A DNA stretch of 27,020 nt from Selenomonadales bacterium (lineage in GTDB: Bacteria; Bacillota; Clostridia; Christensenellales; QALW01): positions 104,698 to 131,717 of the forward strand of contig QALW01000053.1 in NCBI GenBank assembly GCA_003150515.1, given 5' to 3'. The notes beneath the pieces were generated by a model. That model saw only the letters and a list, made by a program, of their open reading frames with translations, was not told the origin of the DNA and searched no databases. The translations under genes and the position numbers were made by a program. Each line of letters starts with the position of its first letter. Position 1 is the stretch's first letter. Positions 15,054-22,342 of this stretch are shown here, piece by piece.

Positions 15054-16412
15054 ATGAAAAAGCTATTTGGAACAGACGGAGTAAGAGGAGTGGCGAACAG
15101 CGAACTGACCGCAGAATTAGCTTATGACCTCGGACGGGCCGGCGCATTTGTTTTAACCAGCGCCATACATAAACCCAGGATTTTGGTAGGCAGAGATACG
15201 CGCGTATCAGGACATATGCTGGAAGCGGCGCTGATTTCCGGAATAATGAGCGTAGGCGCAGACGTTATTCCAGTAGGAGTGATTCCAACGCCGGGCATTG
15301 CTTTTCTCACAAGATATTATTCATGCGACGCAGGCGTAATGATAAGCGCGTCTCATAATCCAATGGAGGATAACGGAATTAAATTTTTTGACGCATACGG
15401 CTACAAGCTTCCCGACGCGCTGGAAGAACGTATTGAAAAAATAATACTGGATAAACAGGAGCTGCCCCGTCCTACCGGTGAAAATCTCGGCCGGCTTATA
15501 AAATTGAAAAATCCCAAGCGTGACTATATGGATTTCCTGCTGGAAACAATAGATGTTCGCTTGGATGGGCTTAAGCTGGTATTAGACTGCGCCAACGGCG
15601 CCAGCTCGGAAATAGCGCCCCGTCTCTTTGAAGAATTGGGCGCGGAAGTGCTTCCCTTTTATAATAATCCTGATGGCCACAATATAAATAAAAATTGCGG
15701 TTCCACCCACCCGGACCGGATAAGCGAATTAGTAGTAGAACAGGGAGCGGACGCCGGCTTGGCCTTTGACGGCGACGCTGACCGTCTTATAGCATGCGAC
15801 GAACGGGGCGGAGAAATTGACGGCGACCACATTTTGGCCGTATGCGCTTTGGCTCTCCATAAAGAGGGCAAGCTAGCGGGCAATACTGTTGTAGGGACAG
15901 TAATGAGTAATATGGGACTGGAAAAAACGCTGAAGCAGCAAAATATTCAGCTTGAAAAAACCGGTGTGGGAGACAGATATGTGCTTGAACAAATGCTGAC
16001 GCATAAATATACAATCGGAGGAGAAAAGTCTGGGCATATAATTTTTTTAAATTATAATACAACTGGGGACGGCATGCTTTCAGCGCTGCAATTGCTGCGT
16101 GCCAAGGTAAAAAGCGGACTGGAGATGAGCAAATTAGTAAGCGTTATGCGCAATATGCCTCAGGTTATGGTAAATGTAATAGTTGAAAACGCCTCCAAAA
16201 ATAAATTCAACGAATACAAAGAGGTAGCTGAGGCCATAACTGACGCCGAACTGCGTCTAGGCGAAAAAGGAAGAGTGCTGGTGCGCGCCTCAGGAACAGA
16301 GCCGTTAATACGAATAATGCTGGAAGGGGAAAATAAAGGGGAAATTAATACATTAGCTTTAAATATTGCTGAAAAAATGGTTAAAGCTATGAATGCTAAA
16401 ATTAAAAAATAA
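15054..16412 (+). CDS. glmM: Phosphoglucosamine mutase
   Basis: Converts glucosamine 6-phosphate to glucosamine 1-phosphate on the way to UDP-GlcNAc for peptidoglycan. It is 452 residues, the family norm. It shows the FGTDGVRG N terminus (5-12), the phosphoserine loop MISASHNPMEDNG with catalytic Ser100, the metal loop DGDADR and the C-terminal phosphate-binding RASGTEPLIR. The ATG has GGAG about 8 nt upstream. The gap of 50 bp to trxB without a terminator suggests one operon. A palindrome and two cloverleaf elements separate it from the convergent radical-enzyme operon. Confidence 0.97.
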   Translation: MKKLFGTDGVRGVANSELTAELAYDLGRAGAFVLTSAIHKPRILVGRDTRVSGHMLEAALISGIMSVGADVIPVGVIPTPGIAFLTRYYSCDAGVMISASHNPMEDNGIKFFDAYGYKLPDALEERIEKIILDKQELPRPTGENLGRLIKLKNPKRDYMDFLLETIDVRLDGLKLVLDCANGASSEIAPRLFEELGAEVLPFYNNPDGHNINKNCGSTHPDRISELVVEQGADAGLAFDGDADRLIACDERGGEIDGDHILAVCALALHKEGKLAGNTVVGTVMSNMGLEKTLKQQNIQLEKTGVGDRYVLEQMLTHKYTIGGEKSGHIIFLNYNTTGDGMLSALQLLRAKVKSGLEMSKLVSVMRNMPQVMVNVIVENASKNKFNEYKEVAEAITDAELRLGEKGRVLVRASGTEPLIRIMLEGENKGEINTLALNIAEKMVKAMNAKIKK

Positions 16413-16416
16413 TTGT

Positions 16417-16454
16417 TTAGTGTCTTTTTGGCGCTTGCGCCAAAAAGACACTAA
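16417..16454 (+). terminator. Palindromic hairpin after glmM
   Basis: An 18-bp stem, 16417-16434 with 16437-16454, around TT (CTTTTTGGCGC / GCGCCAAAAAG), 4 bp after the glmM stop. No T-run follows on the plus strand; it abuts CL3 with no gap. Confidence 0.72.
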
Positions 16455-16631
16455 GTCTCCCCGGTCGCAGACACAATAAAAGAGCGCGCGGAATTTAGGC
16501 GCCCAAAAGGCGCCTAAATAGGCTGCCTCTGTTTTTTCAGAAAGCTTGCTTTCTGAAAAAACAGAGGCAGCAAAGCCCGGCCAAAGGCCGGGCCCGCGCG
16601 CTCCTTTTATTATGTCTGCGGCCGGGGAGAC
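16455..16631. repeat. Cloverleaf element CL3
   Basis: Outer stem 16455-16491 with 16594-16631: about 35 Watson-Crick pairs, one G.T wobble (16465/16621), one C/A mismatch (16474/16612) and one bulged base (16604). Hairpins: H1 16493-16519 (11 bp, CAAAA loop), H2 16522-16571 (24 bp, tip GAAAGC-TT-GCTTTC) and H3 16575-16593 (8 bp, AAA loop). TTTTATT at the base of the GC-rich upper outer stem is present on both strands. Confidence 0.92.
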
Positions 16632-16633
16632 TG

Positions 16634-16720
16634 CCGCGCCGGCGTTTGGCAGGCTTTTGCCTGCCTGCGGGCGCGCTTCAGCGCGCCCGCAGCGGCCTTC
16701 GGCCGCAAACGCCGGCGCGG
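16634..16720. repeat. Cloverleaf element CL4 (smallest, perfectly paired)
   Basis: Outer stem CCGCGCCGGCGTTT (16634-16647) pairs perfectly with 16707-16720 (14 bp). Inside are three hairpins with no unpaired base between any stems: H1 16648-16665 (7 bp, TTTT loop), H2 16666-16691 (11 bp, TTCA loop) and H3 16692-16706 (6 bp, TTC loop). It is two bases from CL3 on one side and one base from the stop codon of the activase gene on the other. Confidence 0.93.
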
Positions 16721-16721
16721 G

Positions 16722-17639
16722 CTAACAAATCACAACCTTATCTTTATTTAACACACTAAAAATTACTTCCCGTTTAGCCTCCATAACCTCTTCCGTCTGA
16801 GGCTCGCCATAACTACGCATGTTTTTATCCAAAGCTTTACCTTTGCCTAACGCCAAATTATTATATTTTAACAATTCAACGCCCCTAACCCCCTCAAGCT
16901 CATTAACAATACGCGCAATGTCAGCTAAAACATCATCGTCATCATTAGCGCCCGGAATTAATGGAACTCGTACTATAATATCGTCGTGAATATGGGATAA
17001 TTTTCTTAAATTATCCAAAATTAAATCATTGCCTGCGCCCGTTAAGCGCTTATGAATATTACTGTCAGAATGCTTTATATCGCAGAAAAAAGAATCTGCA
17101 TATTTTGAAGCCATTAAAACATTTTCCCAGCTTACATTCAGCGCAGTCTCTACTGCTATATTAATATTTTCTTTCCGGCAAGCCTCCATTAATTCTTTCA
17201 GGAATTCCGGCCACAGCAGGCATTCTCCCCCCGAAAATGTAACGCCGCCGCCCGAACGCTCATAAAAATGCCGGTCTTTTAAAATTTCCTGCATTATCTC
17301 ATCCGGACGCATACTCCTGCCGCATAATTCCAAAGCGCCGCTGGGACACAGCTCGGCGCATTTTCCGCATGCAATGCATTTGCTTCTGTCCAGCAAATGT
17401 TCACCCTCGCCATAATGTACGCCATAAACGCAATTAGCTGCGCACCTTCCACACCCTATGCATTTATTGGGATAGAAAAGCAATTCCGGCTTCTTATTCC
17501 AGCTCTCAGGATTATGGCACCATAAGCATCTCATTGAACAGCCTTTAAAATATACCACCGTTCGCAGCCCATTCCCGTCATGCAGAGAACACCTGCCTAT
17601 ATTAAAAATAGTAGCCTCCAAATTACATCCCATCCTCAC
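16722..17639 (-). CDS. Glycyl radical enzyme activating protein (radical SAM, PflA family)
   Basis: Uses S-adenosylmethionine and a [4Fe-4S] cluster to abstract a hydrogen from the glycine of its partner enzyme, here the upstream glycyl radical enzyme. It is 305 residues. The radical-SAM cysteines are C34-x3-C38-x2-C41 (GCSMRCLWC), preceded by the family signature IFNIGRCSLHDGNGLRT. An inserted ferredoxin domain has two 4Fe motifs, C60/63/66/70 and C88/91/94/98, as in activases of dehydratase-type partners rather than of pyruvate formate-lyase itself. The SAM-binding SGGE follows near 135. The gene starts 25 bp after the enzyme gene, so they form an operon. The start is not certain: GTG at 17639 or ATG at 17633, neither with a well-spaced ribosome binding site; an in-frame GGAGG lies inside the first codons. 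Confidence 0.93.
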   Translation of the reverse strand: MRMGCNLEATIFNIGRCSLHDGNGLRTVVYFKGCSMRCLWCHNPESWNKKPELLFYPNKCIGCGRCAANCVYGVHYGEGEHLLDRSKCIACGKCAELCPSGALELCGRSMRPDEIMQEILKDRHFYERSGGGVTFSGGECLLWPEFLKELMEACRKENINIAVETALNVSWENVLMASKYADSFFCDIKHSDSNIHKRLTGAGNDLILDNLRKLSHIHDDIIVRVPLIPGANDDDDVLADIARIVNELEGVRGVELLKYNNLALGKGKALDKNMRSYGEPQTEEVMEAKREVIFSVLNKDKVVIC

Positions 17640-17664
17640 GTTCGCTTAAGCCAAACCCATATAA

Positions 17665-20283
17665 TTAAATATATTTATGCTTGGTCCGCTCTATTATATG
17701 GTCCTGCATATCTTTATCTAGTAAATAAAATTTTTGACTGAAGCCGGAAACCCGGACGGCCAGGTTGCGATATTTTTCCGGATGAAGCTGGGCATCCCGA
17801 AGAGTGTCTGCGTCTGCAACGTTAAATTGCACATTGCTGAGCCCCTTTTCCGCAGCCGCCAGCATTATATCTGCAAAAACAGGTATATTTTTATCCGAAA
17901 ACAGCTTAGGCTCCACTTCCACTATGGCCGAAGTAGTTCCCGGAGTTTTCTTTGTGGGAAGCGCGCACAGGGAATTGATTAACGCCGTAAACCCATTAAA
18001 ATCTCGGCCCTGCATCGGAGAAACGCTGTACGCTATATTCTCTCCCTGTCTGCGTCCGTCCGGAGAAGCCGCGCCTATTCTCCCCTCCCCTATCATCCAA
18101 ACGAAGGTAAAAGGCTGGGCATGAAAATCCAATTGATATTTGGCGGATAAATCCTTCAATTTATCACAGCCATACTCCACAATTTCGGCCGCCAGCGAAT
18201 CGACAGACTGTATGTCATTGCCAAACTTAGGCGCTTTATTGAGGAAATCCAGCCGCATTGCCTCATCCGGCCAATTATTTTTTAGCTGCTGAATAAGCTG
18301 CTCCAGAGTATAGCGCTTGCTTTTATAGACAAGCTCGCGTATTGCCTCTAATGAATCGGCTAAATTGGGTACGCCCATAAAATCTATCTGATAGTAATCA
18401 TATTTAGCGCCCTGCTCGTTGAAATCTCGTCCGCTTTCAAGGCAGCCCTGAGTAAGCAGCGATTTATACGGACGCAAATCATGCCGGCCGGCCGGCTTGA
18501 TGCAATATTTAACCCGCTGGCAAGTGCTCTCCAGCATATTGCCCAACTGCGCCAAGACCGCCTCTTTAAGCTGCTCAAAGCTCTTAAAGCTTTCAGGCTC
18601 ACCTGTGGCAAGCCCCGGCGTCAATTCAGGATTAATAATACTGCGTCCGTTATTGAGCGCATATTCCATGCTTCTCAGGAAATTGCATCTTCCGCTGACG
18701 GCGTGAGGATTGCTCTTGCCCGGAATAACCGTTTCCACACAACCTATCTGCGTATAACCGCGCGCGTCCTCTAAATCAATGCCATGGTCGGTAAGCGCAG
18801 GTATCATAACATCGTCGTTAAAGAAAAACGGAACGCCCTTCTGCACATGTCCCACCACCTCCAGCGCTCTTTGCACAAACGCCTTTTCAGTTCTGGGCGA
18901 ATATCTTACAGACAAACAGCGCACAAAGCCCAGAGCCTCAGTTACATCCAGCATTAAATATGATAATTCATTTACCGCGCTGTTTCCATATTGATGGCAT
19001 CCCCCCACGCACGACTGCTGAACGTCATAATCCCTGTAAAGCTTCAGCCACAGGCAGCAGAGCAATTCGAACGCTTCCCCTTTAGTAAGAATGCCCCGCT
19101 CGATATCACGCTTATAATATGGATAAAGTATCTGATCCAGGCGTCCTAAGGAATTAGCGTTTATATAATCCTCCCAAGTATTTATAATATGAGCAAACCA
19201 AAGGCTCTGAACGGCCTGTGCGAAAGTCTGAGCCGGCTTTCTCGGCACTATCCGGCAATTATCCCTTATCTGTTTCAGTTCCTGGGCGCGTTTCTCATCC
19301 TTTTGATTATCCAAAAGCCTCTGAGCTTCCTGCGCATATTTATCCCCCAGGCTGCATGCCGCCATGCATACCTTTTTAACGCTCCTGTAAAAGGGAGTAT
19401 CCTCATAATATTTTTCTACTTCCTTAAGCAATCCCTCAAAGCCTAAAGTCAGCACCTTTTCGTAATCTATAACAGAATGATTGCTGGTAATCAAATAAGA
19501 CAATACAGTTATATCCTTCTCCAGCTCCATAGTCTTCTCGCTTATAGGCTCGTCAGCAGGCGGAATATCAAAAAGCGTTTCTATATTAAGCTTTTTCTCG
19601 TAATATTCCTCCAGCTCCTGGTCGGTAAAGCCGCCCGCCTTCATGCACGCTTTTATATTGCTCCAGTCATCCTTAAGATGCGCCATATTCCCCCAGTCAT
19701 AGCTGTCTATATTTCCATAGTTATAGCCCACTATCAATTCTCCGTCATAGATAAGGGGCGGAACATTTTCAAGCACTTCGCACAGCCCTGAGGCAATTAT
19801 ATTTTCATTAGTGCGCTCCTGTTCATAACCCTTATACGCTCCTCTGAGATAATAAAAATCCCGCTGTGCGCTTTTAAAAAGCTGATCCGGACGCTCCTCT
19901 ATGGTCATTCGCTTAAGTATTTCGCATCTGTCTGAAACCGAATACATTTTTCTTCTCTCCTCATATTGTTTTCTATAATATTGCTCGTCCTTTTTAAATT
20001 CTCCGGGCAGACATCCGTATTCGCGGAGAAACGCCTTATTAAAGCCGCTCTGAGTGTCATATCCGCAGTCCTGGGCTATATCTGTAAAACGCTTTCCCGC
20101 CATAACCTCAGAAGCCGCAAGCTGCATGCGCCTGTGGCGTACATAATCTGTAAAGGTAATGCCGGCGAATTTTTTAAACGCTTCGCAGAAATACCATTTT
20201 GAATATGCAAAACGCTCCGCCGTCTCCTCCAGAGTCAGCTTATTCTGAAGATTTTCATTTATATATTTCAAAACGTCGTACAC
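17665..20283 (-). CDS. AraC-type HTH fused to a glycyl radical enzyme (dehydratase-like)
   Basis: One uninterrupted 872-residue reading frame. Residues 1-98 are a complete AraC/XylS DNA-binding domain with both helix-turn-helices (LTLEETAERFAYSKWYFCEA and FTDIAQDCGYDTQSGFNKAF). Residues about 113-872 are a full-length glycyl radical enzyme: the catalytic loop IGCVETV has Cys515 and Glu517, the C-x-E arrangement of dehydratases and C-N/C-S lyases (glycerol or diol dehydratase, CutC, HypD, IslA) and not the CC pair of pyruvate formate-lyase, and the radical loop RVSGFSQKF places the glycyl radical at Gly847, 25 residues from the end. The fused start is GTG at 20283 with GGGAGG about 7 nt upstream. 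A second site, AGGAG about 9 nt before an in-frame ATG at 19947 (Met113), could make an enzyme-only form of 760 residues. Its activase is the next gene. The substrate is unknown: no microcompartment, transporter or dehydrogenase genes accompany it. The family names are recognised by motif only. Confidence 0.92.
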   Translation of the reverse strand: MYDVLKYINENLQNKLTLEETAERFAYSKWYFCEAFKKFAGITFTDYVRHRRMQLAASEVMAGKRFTDIAQDCGYDTQSGFNKAFLREYGCLPGEFKKDEQYYRKQYEERRKMYSVSDRCEILKRMTIEERPDQLFKSAQRDFYYLRGAYKGYEQERTNENIIASGLCEVLENVPPLIYDGELIVGYNYGNIDSYDWGNMAHLKDDWSNIKACMKAGGFTDQELEEYYEKKLNIETLFDIPPADEPISEKTMELEKDITVLSYLITSNHSVIDYEKVLTLGFEGLLKEVEKYYEDTPFYRSVKKVCMAACSLGDKYAQEAQRLLDNQKDEKRAQELKQIRDNCRIVPRKPAQTFAQAVQSLWFAHIINTWEDYINANSLGRLDQILYPYYKRDIERGILTKGEAFELLCCLWLKLYRDYDVQQSCVGGCHQYGNSAVNELSYLMLDVTEALGFVRCLSVRYSPRTEKAFVQRALEVVGHVQKGVPFFFNDDVMIPALTDHGIDLEDARGYTQIGCVETVIPGKSNPHAVSGRCNFLRSMEYALNNGRSIINPELTPGLATGEPESFKSFEQLKEAVLAQLGNMLESTCQRVKYCIKPAGRHDLRPYKSLLTQGCLESGRDFNEQGAKYDYYQIDFMGVPNLADSLEAIRELVYKSKRYTLEQLIQQLKNNWPDEAMRLDFLNKAPKFGNDIQSVDSLAAEIVEYGCDKLKDLSAKYQLDFHAQPFTFVWMIGEGRIGAASPDGRRQGENIAYSVSPMQGRDFNGFTALINSLCALPTKKTPGTTSAIVEVEPKLFSDKNIPVFADIMLAAAEKGLSNVQFNVADADTLRDAQLHPEKYRNLAVRVSGFSQKFYLLDKDMQDHIIERTKHKYI
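19947..19963 (-). promoter_or_regulatory. Internal ribosome binding site and ATG at the domain border
   Basis: On the minus strand AGGAGAGAAGAAAA is followed by ATG (first base at 19947, codon 113 of the fused frame). The Shine-Dalgarno match and spacing are as good as those of ordinary genes in this window. The ATG sits exactly where the AraC domain and linker end and the enzyme begins. Confidence 0.7.
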
Positions 20284-20305
20284 CTAAACGCCTCCCGGTA
20301 TTTTC

Positions 20306-20311
20306 ATTATA
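20306..20311 (-). promoter_or_regulatory. -10 box of the AraC-glycyl radical enzyme operon
   Basis: TATAAT on the minus strand, about 23 bp upstream of the GTG start. No recognisable -35 hexamer lies 16-18 bp further upstream (AGTTTT-like), as is common for activator-dependent promoters. The fused AraC domain is the obvious candidate regulator (inference). Confidence 0.55.
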
Positions 20312-20382
20312 TCAAACAATATATACAAAAAACTATTCCGTTTTTGCGCTCTTAATAAATAGGCGGCGCAAATAAAAATATT

Positions 20383-20405
20383 CCGGCCTGTTTTTAAAAG
20401 GCCGG
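20383..20405. repeat. Short GC hairpin upstream of the radical-enzyme promoter
   Basis: CCGGCC (20383-20388) and GGCCGG (20400-20405) form a 6-bp stem with an 11-base loop. It could be a weak terminator or an operator half; nothing else is recognisable between 20312 and 20569. Confidence 0.35.
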
Positions 20406-20569
20406 TGCTGGCTATAAAATTATTAAGCCATAAAAAATCAAATATTTAAGGCTTCTTAATTATGGCATATCATTAACTAGTATGTCAATAGTATAGCCGC
20501 TTAAAATCGTATTCGGCTCTCTGCGCCGCACATAGAATTAATATTTAATTCGCAGATAGTAGGAGAAGA

Positions 20570-20722
20570 GAAGCCAGGGGCATGAATAAAAGCATTAAGC
20601 CCAGGGGGCGCGCCGTTTGCGGCCGTACGGCCGCAGGCCAGGCGAAGCCTGGCCCGGGCAAGCTTCGCTTGCCAAACGGCGCGCCCCCTGGGCTTAATGC
20701 TTTTATTCATGCCCCTGGTTTC
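20570..20722. repeat. Cloverleaf element CL5 (longest outer stem)
   Basis: Outer stem 20570-20618 with 20674-20722: 49 continuous pairs with one G.T wobble (20573/20719). Three hairpins inside: H1 20619-20634 (GCGGCC-GTAC-GGCCGC), H2 20636-20654 (8 bp, GAA loop) and H3 20657-20673 (7 bp, GGCAAGC-TTC-GCTTGCC). The inner end of the outer stem, CGTTT/AAACG, is the same as in CL4. It lies between the lipoprotein terminator and the radical-enzyme promoter. Confidence 0.93.
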
Positions 20723-20771
20723 CAATTATAATGCCGCCGCCCGATATTTCGTTCCCTTATATCAAGCAGTT

Positions 20772-20817
20772 TAAAAAACAAAAACAGTACGCAGTTTTTT
20801 ACCGCTGCGTACTGTTT
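20772..20817 (-). terminator. Lipoprotein gene terminator
   Basis: On the minus strand AAACAGTACGCAG pairs with CTGCGTACTGTTT (20782-20817) and is followed by a T-rich run TTTGTTTTTTAA. It starts about 20 bp after the stop codon. Confidence 0.88.
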
Positions 20818-20836
20818 GTTAATAAGATTAAAACAT

Positions 20837-22342
20837 TTAATCCTTATTATAATTGAGCAGTTGGTCGTTATGCATTGTGCCTTCCTGCGCCAATTCTTTA
20901 AAGCTCGCCCTGATTTCATCTAGACGTCCGCAGCCAAGCGCATACGAATATTCCAAAGGCTTAAAATGCACAAGAGTCATAACTTGAAGCGCAGCTATAT
21001 AGCAAGTTGGGCTTGCTTTAGCGGGATTATCCCCTACGTCTCCGTTTTGGCTGAAAATACCGCCCATTACCTTGCCCACGTCAGGCACATACAGGCCTAT
21101 GCCAAAGCTATCCTCCGAATTTTCTGCACCGTTCACCCAGGCCCACCAGTTTTCGCGGCTAGTAAAGCTGGTCCATACGCCGTCCCAGAAAGGCAGATTA
21201 TCTCTATATACTATGTCTCCGCTTTCCCAGGCATTGCGTCCGGGATAATAGGCCAGCCGATAGAGCGGCTCTATAACATAAAGCGCGGGAAGCTCCTGAT
21301 TCCATTGAATATGTTCATATGGGCTGAAATCTACGAATCTATTATCCACCAGAAGGTTGCGCCCGTCCAAGGTGTAGGTTGCTTCCATATAGCTGAAAGT
21401 GGGCTCGTTATCCTTGGCCCAGTCCATAGGACGGCATTTAACATATATATGAGTGTCGGTAACTTCAAAATCTATTATTTTGCTGGAATTCATAAACTGA
21501 TCCCCGCCCATAACGGGATTATAATTCCATTCCCTACCCATGAATGTGCCCGGCTCATAAGGCGCCTGATTAATGCCGTAATAGGATTGCTGCACCAGTC
21601 GGCCCGTGTCATAGTTGTTAAGCAGATTAACGCTGGTTGAACGAACTTCAGTTGCGTCAACCAAATCAGCATAATTTATGCCCACTTCCGCCCTGCCGTC
21701 TAAAGTTACTAACGCTACGGGCTCTTTGATATATTCAAGATAGGATAATCCCCCGCCGTAAACAAGGTCGGCTCCGATCTTAATATATTCGTTCTGTAAA
21801 AATACATCCTTTTCTACACTGGGCTTTGATTCGGTCCCAAAAGAAACTATTTCAACAGAGGCCGCCTCTTCCCCGCAGTTGGAAAAACGGAAGCTCTTTA
21901 GCTTAGAAGCAGAAAGCCCATCCATAAAGCCGTCTATGTAGCTTTTGAAAACGAGCTCCTCTTCGCCGGCCTCCAAGAAGCAAAGCTCCTCATACAATTC
22001 CCCGTCCTTTTCATAGCCAACATACATCCAGAGAGGCTGAGTGGATTTAAAGGTTATGGTATAATAATTAAATTGAGCGTCCAGCGCGTCTTCAAAAGTT
22101 AATTTTGCCTCTTCATCAATTGTAAAGGTAATGTTGGACGCCGCGGTATCCATAGAATGCGCGTCTAAATTTATGGCTTTTTTCTCCCCGTTAAGCTGCG
22201 CATATTTGCCCTCCCACATAAAGCCCTCCGCCGGGCTCGTACCGTCAGGCTGACCGGATGCGGTCGGATTATTCGCAGGCGCTTGACAGGCGGCGCAGAA
22301 AAGCATACAAAACGCAATCAGCAATACAGCCGCTTTTTTCAT
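20837..22342 (-). CDS. Secreted lipoprotein of unknown function, carbohydrate-active-like fold
   Basis: A 501-residue protein with a lipoprotein-type signal (MKKAAVLLIAFCMLFCAAC, likely lipidated Cys19, although the -3 residue is Cys rather than Leu), then a Pro/Thr/Ser/Gly linker to about residue 40. A first beta-rich segment covers about 45-175. A larger domain from about 183 contains YIKIGADLVYGGGLSYLEYI and NLLNNYDTGRLVQQSYYG. Such NYDTGR-QQSYYG patterns occur in secreted proteins with galactose-mutarotase-like or carbohydrate-active beta-sandwich domains; that link is recognition by eye and uncertain. Many Trp and Tyr residues would suit sugar binding. The start is ATG with AGGAG 8 nt upstream. 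It has its own promoter and terminator, so it is not in the radical-enzyme operon. Confidence 0.8.
   Translation of the reverse strand: MKKAAVLLIAFCMLFCAACQAPANNPTASGQPDGTSPAEGFMWEGKYAQLNGEKKAINLDAHSMDTAASNITFTIDEEAKLTFEDALDAQFNYYTITFKSTQPLWMYVGYEKDGELYEELCFLEAGEEELVFKSYIDGFMDGLSASKLKSFRFSNCGEEAASVEIVSFGTESKPSVEKDVFLQNEYIKIGADLVYGGGLSYLEYIKEPVALVTLDGRAEVGINYADLVDATEVRSTSVNLLNNYDTGRLVQQSYYGINQAPYEPGTFMGREWNYNPVMGGDQFMNSSKIIDFEVTDTHIYVKCRPMDWAKDNEPTFSYMEATYTLDGRNLLVDNRFVDFSPYEHIQWNQELPALYVIEPLYRLAYYPGRNAWESGDIVYRDNLPFWDGVWTSFTSRENWWAWVNGAENSEDSFGIGLYVPDVGKVMGGIFSQNGDVGDNPAKASPTCYIAALQVMTLVHFKPLEYSYALGCGRLDEIRASFKELAQEGTMHNDQLLNYNKD

Noticed and set aside
17665..20283. AraC-radical enzyme fusion as a sequencing error joining two genes
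   Set aside because: The frame is continuous through a natural linker, the GTG start has a strong ribosome binding site, and fusing two genes by error would also have to remove a stop codon without shifting frame. Reads would settle it.
10745..20722. Cloverleaf elements as tRNA or tRNA-like genes
   Set aside because: Although the fold has three arms and a closing stem, there is no T-arm GTTC, no anticodon arm dimensions, no CCA end, and the arms are far too long or too GC-rich.
10745..20722. Cloverleaf elements as insertion sequence remnants
   Set aside because: No transposase fragment, no direct target duplications and no shared terminal sequence were seen. A folding-type mobile element is not excluded.
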